From the NCBI GenBank assembly GCA_903813345.2, contig CAIIXF020000005.1:22387375-22451374 (forward strand): a stretch of 64,000 nt of DNA, written 5' to 3'. Both the position numbers and the translations under genes were made by a program. A model generated the notes under the pieces. It saw nothing but the letters and a program-made list of their open reading frames with translations. It was not told the origin of the DNA and did no database searches. The stretch is from Owenia fusiformis (lineage: Eukaryota > Annelida > Polychaeta > Sabellida > Oweniidae). Shown in pieces: positions 27,101 through 42,100 of this stretch. Position 1 is the stretch's first letter; the number at the start of each line of letters is the position of its first letter.

Positions 27101-30100
27101 TAAGTAGCCACATATAAAATTTCTAAAAGTCGCACACACGTACATGTAAATGGTGGCCATTTTTTGCAATCCTTACTGTATTAGTATTCACATTCACGTA
27201 CTTGTCGATTTTTCAAAATGGCCAAGTACTCCCCAAAGTTTTATTAGACAATGTGCCATGCTTAAAGTATTCACATATCAAATATGAACAAAATCGCTCC
27301 AATACTTTTTGAGTTACAGTATACAATTGTTGACCTCTCCAGAGGTCAACCGGCAAAATTGTATACCGAGACTGTAAACCGAGAAACTACTGTTGACAGA
27401 GACCGAAGGTCGAGGTCAACAGTAGTTTCAAGGTTTACAGTCGAGGTATATGATTTTGACGGTTGACCGAATGGAGAGGTCTACAATTGTTTTGTCAGTC
27501 CGAAGAAACTAATAATACACATATAGACGACAATCATCAATCGACATGGCTTCATGTCACAATCTTTTCTCTCTATATTCGGCACATCACGGCGTACTCA
27601 CTAGTAAATAGTTAATTTTACGTTTCTATTTGTAATTTTGCTATACTTATCGTCTAGTAAAGTCAAAAATATCACTTTCATCAACGTTTACAAAAAGTTT
27701 TTTTCTGTAAACATTATGACGTCATATTCCCCATAATTCACAAGTGTAGTACAGTAACATACGCGGTCAATAATATGATATTCCATGATGCACAGGTGGG
27801 GTACAGGCAAAAATGTTGACCGCTAATTGACCAATCAGATACGAGTATTTACACTGAGGTACTAACAATAAAAAATGTTAAACACGTAAAAATGGTGGCC
27901 ATTTTTCAAAATGGCCGCATACTACCCAAAATGTTATTAGACATTGTGCCATGCTAAAAGAATTCACACACCAAATATGAACAAAATCACTCCACCACTT
28001 TTCAAGTTACAGCAAAAATCGTAAAATGACGTGCAAAGACAGCCATTTTTCAAGATGGCTGCCATGCATTTCTTCTATATTTACATTTCTAGCTTAATCA
28101 ATGTCATATGTTTTACTCATATCAGAAAATCCCACATCGAAAAACTTGAAAACCTGTGTAGTAATTTTAAAAACATGAATGACCACCAAAAGACAATTTT
28201 TCTATTGACGACTGAGGGGATCATATTAAAAGAATCTGCTAACATGATAAATTATCTAATGATTGGTAGAGACGGGATTCTTATATCAAAGTAACATTTT
28301 ATATGTCATTTGAAGAATGTAATCCTATTTTCTTTACTTTGTTGCTATATTTACTGTTATTGAAAATTGTATATCGGATGTACGTTTGGCCCTAAAGGGG
28401 CATCAGTACTAATAAATCCTATTATTGTATAACTTTTTTACATTTAAAACATATTGCTATTACAGTTTTATATTCAGAACCTAAATTACTGTGAAATCGG
28501 CACTAAAATGGCCGCCATTTTTAAATGAGCGGCAATTTTGAAAATCATTTTTCGAGCAGAACTTCTACCCCCATTGGCCAATGGGTATATGTGCAAAATA
28601 TGAACAAAATCGGGCCAACGGTATTTGAGTTATTGCCCGGACGGACGGACAGTCGCGTTCCCTATATCCCTCCGAACTTTGTTCGATGGGATAATTAAAA
28701 TATATACTAGAAAAACAGCAACTCCACGGAGTAGCAAATCCCACCGAACAAAACATATTATGCTTATTATAGCTAGTGTAAATGTTGAAATGTTTGTGCA
28801 CTTTGAGAGAGAAGCATGAAATTTGGCACAAAGTTAGTTTATACCATTGTGAACTCGGCATCATCATATAAAATTTGAACCAAATCTGTTCACTGGTATA
28901 TGAGTTATCAAAGATAACGTTTTTTACGAATATGGGCCGCCATCTTGAAATTCAGCCGCCATCTTGAAAATTATTTCTTGAACAGAGCTTCTGTGTCCCT
29001 AGGCATAATCATATAAAATTTCAATCAAATCTGTTCACTGGTATTTGAGTTATCAAAGATTACGTTTTTTTACGAAAAATTGCCGCCACTTTGAAATTAA
29101 GCGGCCATCTTGAAAATGTTTTGTCGAACATAGCTACTGTGTCCCTAATAATCATCATATAAAATTTGAACCAAATCCGTTCACTGGTATTTGAGTTATC
29201 AAAGATTACATATTTTTATGAAAAATGGCCGCCACTTTGAAATTAAGCGGCCATCTTGAAAATCTCTTTTTGTGCGAAACTCCTTTGTCCCTAGGCAACT
29301 GCATATAAAATTTGAACCAAATCCGTTCACTGGTATATGAGTTATCAAAGATTACGTTTTTTAAGGATTTGGACCGCCATCTTGAAATTCAGCCGCCATC
29401 TTGACAATTATTTCTTGAACAGAGCTACTGTGTCCCTAGGCATAATAATATAAAATTTCAACCAAATCTGTTCACTGGTATTTGAGTTATCAAAGATTAC
29501 GTTTTTTACGAAAAATTGCCGCCATTTTGAAATTAAGCGGCCATCTTGAAAATGTTTTGTCGAACATAGCTACTGTGTCCCTAAGCATCATCATATAAAA
29601 TTTGAACCAAATCCGTTCACTGGTATTTGAGTTATCAAAGATTACATATTTTTACGAAAAATGGCCGCCACTTTGAAATTAAGCGGCCATCTTGAAAATC
29701 TCTTTTTGTGCGAAACTCCTTTGTCCCTAGGCATCAGCATATAAAATTTGAACCAAATCCATTCACTGGTATATGAGTTATCAAAGATTACGTTTTTTAA
29801 GGAATTTGGGCCGCCATCTTGAAATTCAGCCGCCATCTTGAAAATTATTTCTTTAACAGAGCTACTGTGTCCCTAGGCATAATCATATAAAATTTCAACC
29901 AAATCTGTTCACTGGTATTTGAGTTATCAAAGATTACGTTTTTTACGAAAAATTGCCGCCATTTTGAAATTAAGCGGCCATCTTGAAAATGTTTTGTCGA
30001 ACATAGCTACTGTGTCCCTAAGCATCATCATATAAAATTTGAACCAAATCCGTTCACTGGTATATGAGTTATCAAAGATTACATATTTTTACGAAAAATG

Positions 30101-33100
30101 GCCGCCATTTTAAAATTAAGCGGCCATCTTGAAAATCTCTTTTTGTGCAAAACTCCTTTGTCCCTAGGCATCAGCATATAAAATTTGAACCAAATCCGCA
30201 AACTAGTATTTGAGTTATTAAAGATTACATTTTTTACGAAAAATGGCGGCCATTTTGAATTCAGTGGCCATATTGAAAATTCCTTCTCGAGCAGAGGTCC
30301 TACACCCATAAGGCATAAGCCTATAAAATTTGAATCAAATCCGTGATTCGGTATTTGAGTTATCGCCCGGACAAACAGACGGACGGACGGACGAACGGAC
30401 GGACAGACGGACGGACAGCTTTCCTATATCCCTCTCGAACTTCGTTCGGTGGGATAATAACAATCGATTAGGACGGGGATATGAGCGGATATTCTGCAAA
30501 TGTATGCATAAAGGTATATTTCACATAATCATGCCATTACAACTGTGCGTGTGTCACCATGATTTACAAATATTGAATATCAGGGCGGCTGTAAACAGTC
30601 ACTCAAAGCCGGAATATAAGGCTTTGGATCTAAGTAAGACTAGGGATAAATATGTACCTCAGATCATAATCCAATCAGAATGGAGAGATAACATTTACAT
30701 ACATAGAGTAGTCATCTTGAATGAAATACATGCCCTCCCCCCATATGTCTTTAAACCACTACATCTATATACTTAACTCCTGGTCTATTTCCCATACCAT
30801 CCTTATCTATACCTCCACAAGTTCAAAGCAGAGAGCAGGTTTCGTTACACAAGGATCTGATACAAGATCATACCTGCATTAAACAATGTTAAAACAGCAA
30901 CAAGTAATTAACCAGCTAGAGCCATCTTGAACAACATGATCTTGGCAAGTAACAAAGTCATTTTGAAGAGACTTGACCTCCTATGCTAATGATATTCAAC
31001 TGTGCTTTAAGTCATGGCAAGACAATACATGTTTAACCCTATGAGAGAGCCAAAAAGCTCCATATGGGCCAAAAATACCCATGTACAAAAAGTCAAGTTA
31101 CAAGAAAATACAAAGTATCATTGTGACTTTGCCTTTATTTCCAGGATTGTTCAATATCAATTTTTAATTGGCTTTGTATACAGTCTTTGAAGGGTTCAAT
31201 TTTTAAAATATTAAGATTATTCAATCTCCATCTGTGCTGAATTGTAGATGCATTAATGCACTCGGACTACATGTATGTCTTATAGACATTTATTTGCTAG
31301 GGAATTCCAGGAAGTCATCTAAGAAGTGTCACTTTGTTGCCACATTTAGATTGCATCACAGCCTTGTCTTTAAGAGTGTACTAATCTCCCATCATTCAAT
31401 TGGGACCAGATAGCGAATCATCATCAACAGTTAAGCAAACAATTACAATGTTGTGTGTTGGGCTGAATTTATGATCCCTGAGACTAAAATTATTGTTACT
31501 CATGCTGTAATGAAATGAAACACAGAAATCTATCTAGCAAATCCCAAACATATTTAAAACTAATTTAAATTAGCATAGATTATTAATCTTTTAAAAAAAA
31601 TTGAACCCTTCAAAGACTCTATCATGACCCATGTACTTGGGAATGAGGTACAAGATTTTTTATACAAAGCCTTTTTAATTTATACAAGACTCATACTAAT
31701 TTACATATTATTCAGTCACAAAGCAATATTTGTTATAGGACTGTACAAGTTCCATGTGGTTTCTAATTATAAGGTATGCATGTATGGAGCACAAATTGTA
31801 GGCATCAAATAAAATCATAAATTGACTTGTACAGAATCATCTCAATAATGTTCCAAGATGGGACGGGAATGGGGGGGGGGGGGGGGGGGGGCTAGACAAA
31901 ACATTGACACTAAAATCAGATATCAGCCAAATTTATTTATTACACAGCTCTGTTCATGTGCAATTTAAATAATGCAGATATACATATATATATTATATTT
32001 AAAATCACAAATTTGGCACTTGGTTGTGTATTTTAGACTTCATTGGATACTGTCTGGCCAAAAAGAAAAAGGTCTGGCAAGTCAGTTGACCACTTACGGA
32101 GACAGCAGCCTTTAGAGCCAAACAGCAGCCAATCACGTCTCAGCGTTTGTCTTTGTGCCTATGCAGTTATTGAATTACTATTTTTAGCAGAGATTTTGAA
32201 AATAATGTTTCAAAGCTCAATGGATTTCAATATATTACTTTAACTTTTTTGGACATCTCTTGTCTTAGTCCCATTTTCCGTTGTTTTTTGATTAGCTAAT
32301 TTTCCAAATATCTAAAGAAAAGATTGTTGAAATAATACTTTTGCCATGTTTCTCTGAGTTGGCAATATTTCCATGCATTATTCAATACAAATAGTCATGT
32401 ACTGGTCAATAAACGCCATCATATACCTCTGTGATCACCAACTTATTGTGGAATTTCTCATGTAAGACCATGTCTTATGTATGATACAATAATTATTACA
32501 CCCAACTCCCCATTTCCAATTACATAATAATTATCATTAAGTGGCAAACCTTGCATATAGATACAGCAGAACCAATCCCATGAGCATGTGCCTATAATCT
32601 ATCAGAGCATGGCCATTCAAAGCAACATAACAATATGCCATATAAGCAAATCAAACCAAAATATTCCGCAACATAAATATTATAAAAGAAGCGTGTAGTT
32701 TTAATAAAAGCAGAAGCGATTTCAACCATATATAGCACTAGAAAAATCACGGAAGTCTAATAAAATAACCGTGAATTCTACCAGTGCCATTAAAGGTCAA
32801 AACAACATAAATAAGCACACTTAAGCACATGTAAGCAAGCCATACACCTTCCTGGGAGATCACCATTTACGACAGAAAAAACTGTGGCAAAATAAGTTTT
32901 ATGATTTAACTCCACAAATCATCTTTCTGCCCTTCTCTGGTAGTTCTGAACTTGTTCCTGATAGCTCATTGCAAATTTCTAATTGTCTGTTGCATGTTTG
33001 TTGCACTATTTTGTGTTTTGTGTCTTTATCATTTTTCATGTAATAGTATGGAAATCAACTGCTCATTCAAACTTCTAGTCCTCGTCTTCTCCTAATCTGG

Positions 33101-36100
33101 ATTCAAACTGATTGCTTTTCCAACTGTTAAACAGTAACTGTATATTATATTAAGTCCTCGCCAAGTTAGTTACATAATCATCAGGTAAGTATATACATGT
33201 ACCAGTTAGCTGGCAACTTTGCAATTATCACAAGATGAAACCCAGTCCCTTCTATGTATGAATATTTTACACATCATTGGAAAGCTGTGTGAGACCCAAA
33301 AATTACAATTTTAATTGGTCTATTTTGCTCAGATGACCTGACAGAGACTGCTGGGAGATTTATTTCCAGTGGGTTATGAAGTTCTCAACTGTGATCTAAA
33401 GCCTAAGCCAAGCCAGAAATGCTGTGCACAAATTATATGGTGGATTAATAATGCTAAACCAAATGTCAAACTGGCATACTTTTTAAAATCAGGCTTTTAC
33501 TCCTAAAGAAGGATCCATTCTCAACTGTCCGGCATTTCTATATACATGGAATTCAAAATGTTATGTTACGTTTAAAAGTTGAAATATAACAAATTCTAGA
33601 CTTTTCAAATATAAAATCGTCTTAAGATAATATGAAAGATGCAGTCAACTGCAAAATTAGTATAAAAGCAAAGCAAATCTGATGTGAAAACATTTCTGGA
33701 ATCAATTCAGATCCAGAGATTATATTTGGCCTAAACTATTCTGTAGCAATTTTAAAGTCCAAAACATGCTGGCTCTCAACTCATAAGCATAGCATACAGC
33801 TATTGTTGAACTAGTCTGAACTATGTTCAGACTGAAATACAAATATTTGATACTTTGCCACATTTCAAGTGGTTATCAGAGTTAACCACATAAGTTTTGG
33901 AAGAAACGTATGTTCATGTAGGAAATTTCCATCTTGTTTTAATACTTCTTTTTAGTTCATGAATTAGCAAAATACAATATTTTACAAATAGAGTTCACCT
34001 TTGCACAAAACTTTTAGTGATAAAAATGGAATGGTTTTACTGTTCATGGTTATCCCATGCAATTTCTTTCTGGAACTTTCTTGTTTTACAGCATTTCCAT
34101 ATGATTTAGAGTATCAACCACATGCCTTCTTACTTCATTTTATGTATATTCCACTCTATTTCCCTTCATTTTTCATTTCAAATCTTGATTCCAAAACATT
34201 TTAGCTACAAAATTTAATACCTGCTGGAAACTCTATTGTATATGTCTTCATGGGGGGTCTGTACTGCTTCACTAGTACTATGCAATCATATTTAAGTGTA
34301 CGTTTCAATGTTGCCATGACAACCACAGCTGAAAATAATGTAATAATAATCATCATGGATTTCAATAATCAGGAATCATACCAACATTGTGATGGTATTC
34401 TAATTACTATATGTAATTCAGTATCATTTTGGCATATTCCATAATGACTTTTTTTCAATTTAAATGAAACAAGACACAGTGAAAATTATTATATACCTAA
34501 TATGTAACACTAATCTTGATTGGTCAATACATAGTCAAATGTCAAAAGAAATACTATTCGTCACTGCGCACCCTTTTGAACCTTTTGAAATTTGAACCAA
34601 AGCCATTGATTTAATTGAAATTCAGCTGTCATCTTTAAAATTTCCTCTAGACCAAATTTTTAACCAAATCCACCCACTAATATTTGAGTTAACAAACAAA
34701 TATGGCAGCTATTTTGAAATTTAACAGCCATCTTCGAAATTCCTTCTTGAGCAGAGCTTGTTTGTGCCTAGACATCAACATATATTTTCGTTCATTGATA
34801 TTTGATATCAAATATTGTGTCTTTTATGAAAAATGGTGGCCATTTTGAAATTCAGTAGCCATCTTGAAAATGTCTTCTTTAGCAGAGCTCCTTTTGTCCC
34901 TTGGCACCAGCACATAAAATTTGAACTAAATCCGTCAATTGCCATTTGAGTAATCAAAGATTACATTCTTTTTTTAAAAGTTAACCACCATCTTGAAAAT
35001 TCTTTAATGACCAAAGCTCCTATGTCCCTAGGCATCAGCATATGAAATTTGAATCAAATCCACTCACTGGTATTTAAGTTATCAAAGAATCATTTTTTAT
35101 GAAAAATGGTGGCCATTTTGAAATTCAGCAGCAATCTTGAAAATTCTTTCTCTTAACAGAGCTACTGTGTCCCTAGGCATCAGCATATAAAATTTGAACC
35201 AAACCCATTCACTGGTATTTGAGTTATTAAAGAATACTATTTTTATGAAAAAAGGAGGCCATTTTGAAATTCAGCAGCAATCTTGAAAATTCTTTCTCTA
35301 ACAGAGCTACTGTGTCCCTAGGCATCAGCATATAACATTTGAACCAAATCCATTCACTGGTATTTCATTTATTAAAGAATTTGTTTTTTTTATGAAAAAT
35401 GGAGGCCATTTTGAATTTAAGCTGCCATCAGGAAAACTTAGGCATCAGTATATAAAATCTAAACCAGATCTATTCACTGATATTTGAGTTATAAAAGATT
35501 ATGTGTTTTACGAAAAATGGTGGCTATTTTGACACTCAGCAGCCATCTTGAAATTAGACATTTGTCTTCTTGAGCAAAGCTCCAGCAGCATATAAAATTT
35601 GAATAAAGTTTGTCAACTAGTATTTGAGTTATCAAAGATGACACTTTTTACGAAAAGTGGTTGCCATTTTGAATTGAGCAGCCATCTTGAAAATACCTTC
35701 TCGAGCAGAGAATCAGATCTTGGCCCTGGTATGCTCTAGACCTGTTGAAATTTCAAGTTTGACAGTTAGCCTTCTCTGGAATTTTAGAAGATTTATGTGG
35801 CCTCTACCTGCAGCACAAGACAAAACAAGACACAGAGTGAACAGGATCACACCCTTGATTAGAATAGAGCTTTAGGGATGGAAAATCAAAAATGCCTACC
35901 CTAACATTTACCCAGACTGCCTAAAAACACATCAGTTCTAAACTTTCATAAGTAGATATATCCCAAAAATTTTAGATGAATGCATGAAATGGTTTGGCTG
36001 GAAGCCTAGATAGATGCCAACAAACAAGATTTAGAAAATCCAAAATGGCTGCCTTAATGTTTTCCCAGTATGACCCGAAAATTTATCAATTCTAAACTTT

Positions 36101-39100
36101 CATAAGTAGAAACATCCATGAAAAAAGATTTATCAGGACGTCTGTCAAATTGATCACAATATAGCATCCAAGGGTACAATAAAAAACATAGCGCCTTTCA
36201 AAGCGTAATAAAAATTATATACATACAAGATAATTAAATATATATCAATATGGTGTATAATGAAGCTTACCATCCAAAGCACCAGACCCTCTTGTTGTCC
36301 TGGAAACTGCCTCCCATTCTCTGGAAACAATAAAAACTCTTTACTCCTTCCTGAAAAATGTAAAAGATGGATAAGATTTTCCTCTCTAAAATATGCAACA
36401 GTATGAATTGAATTGTACAGAATAGTTTGCTTGAATAGTTAGTGTAATTTGTGGTGTATATTTCATACTTTGTTCTATTTTGTAGATGAACTTATCCTAC
36501 TAGTAAATGCAATCCATCGTTTGTCTAAAATATTGGAAAGGTTTCATCTCTAGTTGCAAATTTATGTTACATCACTATTTATAGGGTCCTGAACACAATG
36601 TAAACCCCTATTATAACCCATGAATGAAATGTCATCGATGTTATGTTTTGAAACACACAAATATTGAAAAAACAAATAAAAACAAGGAACTAAATAAAAA
36701 TGTGTGATGTACATTTTATGTTACATGTAAACGCAAAACATTTGACAAATCCTTTACAAGAACAGAACAAAGTAGAGCAAAGATACTTTTTATTTATAGG
36801 TACAGGTATTATAAGTTGGTCATTATTAATTAATATGGACAGGAAATAGCACCTCTATAGAATTATAAGGAAGATGATACCACAATACTATTGTTAAATT
36901 GAAATGAATATCATGACTAATATCACTCGACCTTCTGCATAGATCATATCTTTATTATAGAAGAATAGATAGTGAAACAAGACACACAGTCATAAATATC
37001 ACACTTTGAAGAGCAAAATAGTAATCATTCATTTACCCAGCATGCACAAAACTTATCAGATCTTGGCACTAGTGGCCCAAATGCCCTAATACGTCACTTC
37101 CGCTGAATAGAAAAAAGTAGTTTTCAAAAATGAATGTAGTCCCAACACAATTGTGATCATGACGAGTCAGTAAGCTAGTATGTAGGCACAGTTGTCATCT
37201 TTTTGCAATGTCAACATGCCATTTCTTCTGAAAATGCGTTTACTTGGGTTATCTGAAGGAAAATTTCGAATCAAGTGGCGTATTAATTTTTTCAAAAAGT
37301 AGATGTTTGGCCCCTATTGAGTTTAGTGTCAAAATGTAGGTTAGACGTAGCTTTAGAACCTCAGATAGGCCAGTGAGGCAACATAAATCCATAACTCGAG
37401 ATAAAAAGTCAGGTGTTTGCCCATTGACTAGTATGGTGACGTGAATTAGGGCAGTTTGGCCAGTCTGCCCTTTCATCTTTTCAAATTCAATTTTTTTCTG
37501 AAATTTTGATGATAAGAGTTGTTTATAGTCTCGAACTTAAGCTGACATAAATTCAAATAAAAAAATCAATTTAAAGATGCTGCTGTAAGTGTATCACCAA
37601 AACCAGAACAACGGCAACGCCAAAGCGTAGCGAATCCCATCGAACAGCCATGGCTGGCATTTTTACAAGCAAAGTATATAGAAAAAAATGGCAGCCATTT
37701 TTCAAAATGGCCACATTCTACCAAAAGTATCATTAGACAGTGTGCCATGCTGAAAGTATTCACATACTAAATATGAACAAAATCACTCCCCTACTTTTTG
37801 AGTTATAGTAAAATACGTTAAAATGGCGGCCATTTTTCAAAATGGCCACCTTCTACCAAAAGTGTCATTAGACAGTGTGCAATGCTTATAATATTCAGAT
37901 ACCAAATATGAACAAAATCGGCTTTCGAGCAGAACTTCTACCCCCATAGGATATATGTGTACAAAATATGAACAAAATTGGGCCATCGGTATTTGAGTTA
38001 TTGCCCGGACGGACGGATGTACGTACGGACGGACGGACGTACGGAGGCGTTCCCTATATAATAAGTACTAAACTTGCAGTGGTGGATCCATAAATTAACA
38101 AGGAGGGGGCCCAAACTTTGGGCCCCTAAAACGAAAAAGTAGGCCCAAATTTTGAAAAATTAAGGCCCAGTTATTAATAGATTGGCCAAAAACGCCAAAT
38201 TATATCCAAAAGGCCCATTTTTGAGGCCCTATAAAATTTTGGGACCCAAAAACCTAAATGCATCATAAACCACTCGAAAACCAGACCCATATTTTGTAAA
38301 TTTAACTACAAAACGGCAACTACACGGAGTAGCACATCCTAACGAACACTATAACATAGAAGTCTGTATTTCTCACAAAAATATAAACATTGGAAACATT
38401 AGAGATATATCAAAATTTCTACCAATTTTAAAAGCATTTGGGTGACCATTTAAGAGTTTTAAAGGCACAAATAATAAAGACAATTTGAATTTTCTGAGGC
38501 ACAAATCAGGAAACAATACCAATATTGTATTAATTGGGGAAAATCGTAAAATATGTATTTTTTTGGATAAAATAATTATTTCTATTTTTATTGCCTCTTC
38601 TTGCTTTTTTGGGGCTTTGCCAAAAGGGACTCCATGAGAATCTGTGGTCCTCCGTAGGATTTAGCCCAATCGAGTCCTATGGAAGTCCAATGATGCACCA
38701 GCCCAATCGAAAATAATGAACATGTTCATTCTTTCCATAGGGCAAACCCTCAAATTACATAATTTCCTTGGGACTTGATTGAGGATGGTAAGATCCATTA
38801 GGGAATTGTTTCCCTATATTAGAATCAGATTTGGCATGGTAGTGTAGTGTGCTTCTATTTTTTCAACCAAATTCTAGTTGGGTGCCTCAGTGGGCACTTC
38901 CTAGATTTCTACAACGAGAATGTTAATTCAAATAGTAAAACTATCACGATTTGTGATATGTTTGCAACTTATTTTACGACAGGGGTGCCACAAATAAAGT
39001 GGAGTTTGCGTCACTGCTTAAGGTACCACGCGGTACTTACTTCGACGTTAATTTGAATTTTTGACCTTCCAGGTGCTTGAAAATCAAGGATTGCGAGTCT

Positions 39101-42100
39101 CATACTGCAACGCTTTTCTTCAAACTTATACCATTAAAAGCAAAACAAAATTGCCTTGATATTGTTTGCCTTGTTTATGTAAACATATTCCTTAAAATTT
39201 TTCTTTTTTGTGATCCACAAGTCAAAATATTGATGAATTGCACCAGAAAAGCATAATGGAAGGTTATTACTTCTACTAACAAACATATTCACAGCAGGGC
39301 CTTCATTTCAAGCCCAAGATACCCAAAACCCTAAACAGGTCACATGACTTTATTTGACCAATCAAAGTATAGTATAACATGATTATGTTAAGTTGGATAA
39401 CAAGGTATATGGTCAGATATTAATATGGAGCCTAACCTGAGTGACTGAAGATTACAATATATTCTGTTAACAATTCTGAAAAATCAAAATTGAGTCTCTG
39501 ATTTTCATGTTTCTGTATAATTTGGTTCATGAAGCTCACATTAGTATGCTTCATTGGACAAAGCTTTTCCATTATATTTTATGTTTTTAACAAAACTGTA
39601 TTGATCTTTCACTCATGGGTTGACCAATATGTTATATAATAGCAAGCAGCCTCTATGTAAATCCCATTTCCCTTGAGCTGGCTTTAATTACAGCCAACTG
39701 TTCATTCACAATCCCTTCAATCAAACTTCATGATGGTCATGTTTTAAAATATAGAATATTTTGAAAAGGAGTGAACTGTACATGGAATACAGTAAATACC
39801 CATGTAGCTCATATTTTAAATGAAACAGAAACCCCAAATAATCCAAAATTTCTTTCAAATTTTCAGAGACGAAGAGAGAAATAAGTATGAGCAGAGACCC
39901 TTTACTTACGGGTTACTCAGCCCTATAGGTATTAAATGTGCTATTCAGGAAAAATGTACTCAATTCTACATGGCTAGAATGGTCAAAAGATTCTGTAACA
40001 AGAAACTTGTTTCATGATCAAAAGTTGAATTATTGAAATATTTGTATAATATTAATCTTGACAAGTTGTTTTTTGTACTAAAAATCTTTACCACCAATCC
40101 TATACTCCACAACGCAACTTTACCAGGCTGAGGTTTCAATTGCAAAGGACAACATTTATGCAATTTCCTTAGTTGGATTTGGAAAATGCTCCTTCTTTTA
40201 CAGAATAATACACATCAGAGGCTAGAATTTCAATACAAACCTTAGGGTTTTAGGGTACTCCTACCAGTCATTCGCCCCTATTAAGGGTGCAAGGGGGGGA
40301 GGTTCAGATTAAAGAGAGAATCAGATAAAGCGAGCAGGCTAAACAAAGAATTGTTTCAATTTTAGAATATTTTTGGCTCATGTCATTCCTTGTCATGTCT
40401 ATTTTCTAAAAATCACAAAAGTGCATACTTTATTCCAGGAAAACTAAAGATTTTTACAATAATGTATTATTTTTCCATTAGAATGGTTACCATTCTTATT
40501 ATTTGGGAGAATTTAAACATTTTTCACTCATTTTTTCACTTTGAATCATTAATAACTTCACCAATTTATAACATGTTGTGAATCTTTTGGGAGATATTGT
40601 ATTTGATATTGTAAGGAATAGATTGGTAGGTCAATTATACATGTTGCTTGTAATTTTGTCACCCCCTATAGATCAGATTCTGCCTTAATATGTGGACTTG
40701 ATATGAGGCAGTCTTGAAATGTATGATGGGTCAGAAAGACAGAAATAATATTCTATGTCAGGTTCAAGTATCTTATTATATCAGTGGAGAGTTTAAGCTT
40801 GCAACGTAACTGTGAACTGAAAGTACATGAATCAATATAGTAATGTATAAGCGTGCATACAAAACTGATGCTGATTAGTCTACTTCAGATTCCCATTCAG
40901 CTTCATGTTTGGAACATGAAATTCCAAATTTCAGGTTGGTATCAACAGGAATCTCTATACTCTTGTCTATTGCCATACTATGCTGGTAATTGGATTTTGA
41001 TACGAAGTAGAATTCTTTCTGAAGATGATGTATGTCATGAATATTAATGTTTTAGCTCCGACTATCTTACCAAACGAGTTTGATTAAAATATGTATCAGA
41101 AAACTAGCTATAGAACTACCAATTGCGTATTACATGCTCAGCATATTACATACTGCGGTGTAGTCTAAACAAAAACTGAAGCCCTAACTGCTATTTAAGT
41201 GAAAAGCTATGTATATGGGCGATTTATACATAAACGTTGCCGTTACCATTTTATATACAAGCTTAAACTCTCCATTATATCACTATCAACCTTGTTATTT
41301 TATAATTAGTGAAGCCCAAGTTATATCATGGCATGATATATACAATATTTACTGAGAAGAATAGCCTAACTAACAGTTACCAGTTTTACCACCAGGTGAT
41401 CAGCTCTGATAATACAGTACAGTCTTTCCTATAAGATTTTTTTCTCAACTGGGTGCAAAATATCAAGTTGGTCAAAATACATGTATGCCAATTGCAGAGC
41501 AGATGCAAGCTTATTTTTGTTATCTAAAGTGGGTTCATCATCGCTTCATTTCTGACTAATTGTACTTGTTCAGATGATATAACAGAAATACATGTAGCTA
41601 CCTAGCCTTTCCTGTTGGGTCTTTATATGTCAACTTTTGTAAGGACAACCAGTTTCCACTTGCAACAGTCTGGAAATAAATCAGAAAACATTTGAAATAA
41701 TCTGCATAAATTTGAGTGTTTTCTTACTGCTCTGTTGCCTGGCCTTACTGTAGATGCACTGAGCCTAGGTCGTTTTTCTAGGTCTTTGTAAAACTGACTA
41801 GATATCGGCTTAGGATTCAGTTCTGCATTTCAGCTGGTAGCTTGTCTTGTTACATTTCACTCCAGGATGAGGATGTCTGCTTTTTTTACAAAAATAACAA
41901 GAACACAAATGTGTACAAAATGTCCCCACCTATGGGTGATCCCGTCAAATGGTTATCCTAAAAATGAGTAGACAAGACTTTACCGACACAATTTGAGGAC
42001 GGAATATCAAAAATGGCCACCTTAAAATTTACCCAGAATGCCAAAAGTTAGTCAGTTCTAGATTTTCATACTAAGAACCACCCCTAAAAATTTGAAATTC

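Larger units (their letters stand above)
26925..28700 (+). mobile_element. Pearl-like element B2, with two nested insertions
   Basis: The left end is CCAAAGCGTAGCGAATCCCA. Core monomers are as in B1. The right end is CTTTGTTCGATGGGATAATT at about 28680. It is interrupted by a foldback-bearing insert (about 27319-27860) and by a LINE-like fragment (about 28107-28425). Both insertion sites can be read by comparison with the uninterrupted copies at 18.3 and 48.2 kb. Confidence 0.7.

Noticed and set aside
30330-30776. 148-codon + ORF starting in the CGGA microsatellite
   Set aside because: Its first third is the repeat's right end, and the rest has no recognisable domain or splice context.
31871-31891. 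Run of 21 G, and other G runs (50080, 51062, 61417) as G-quadruplex or telomere-like signals
   Set aside because: They are simple homopolymers, several within transposon ends. Length is unreliable and no further structure is seen.
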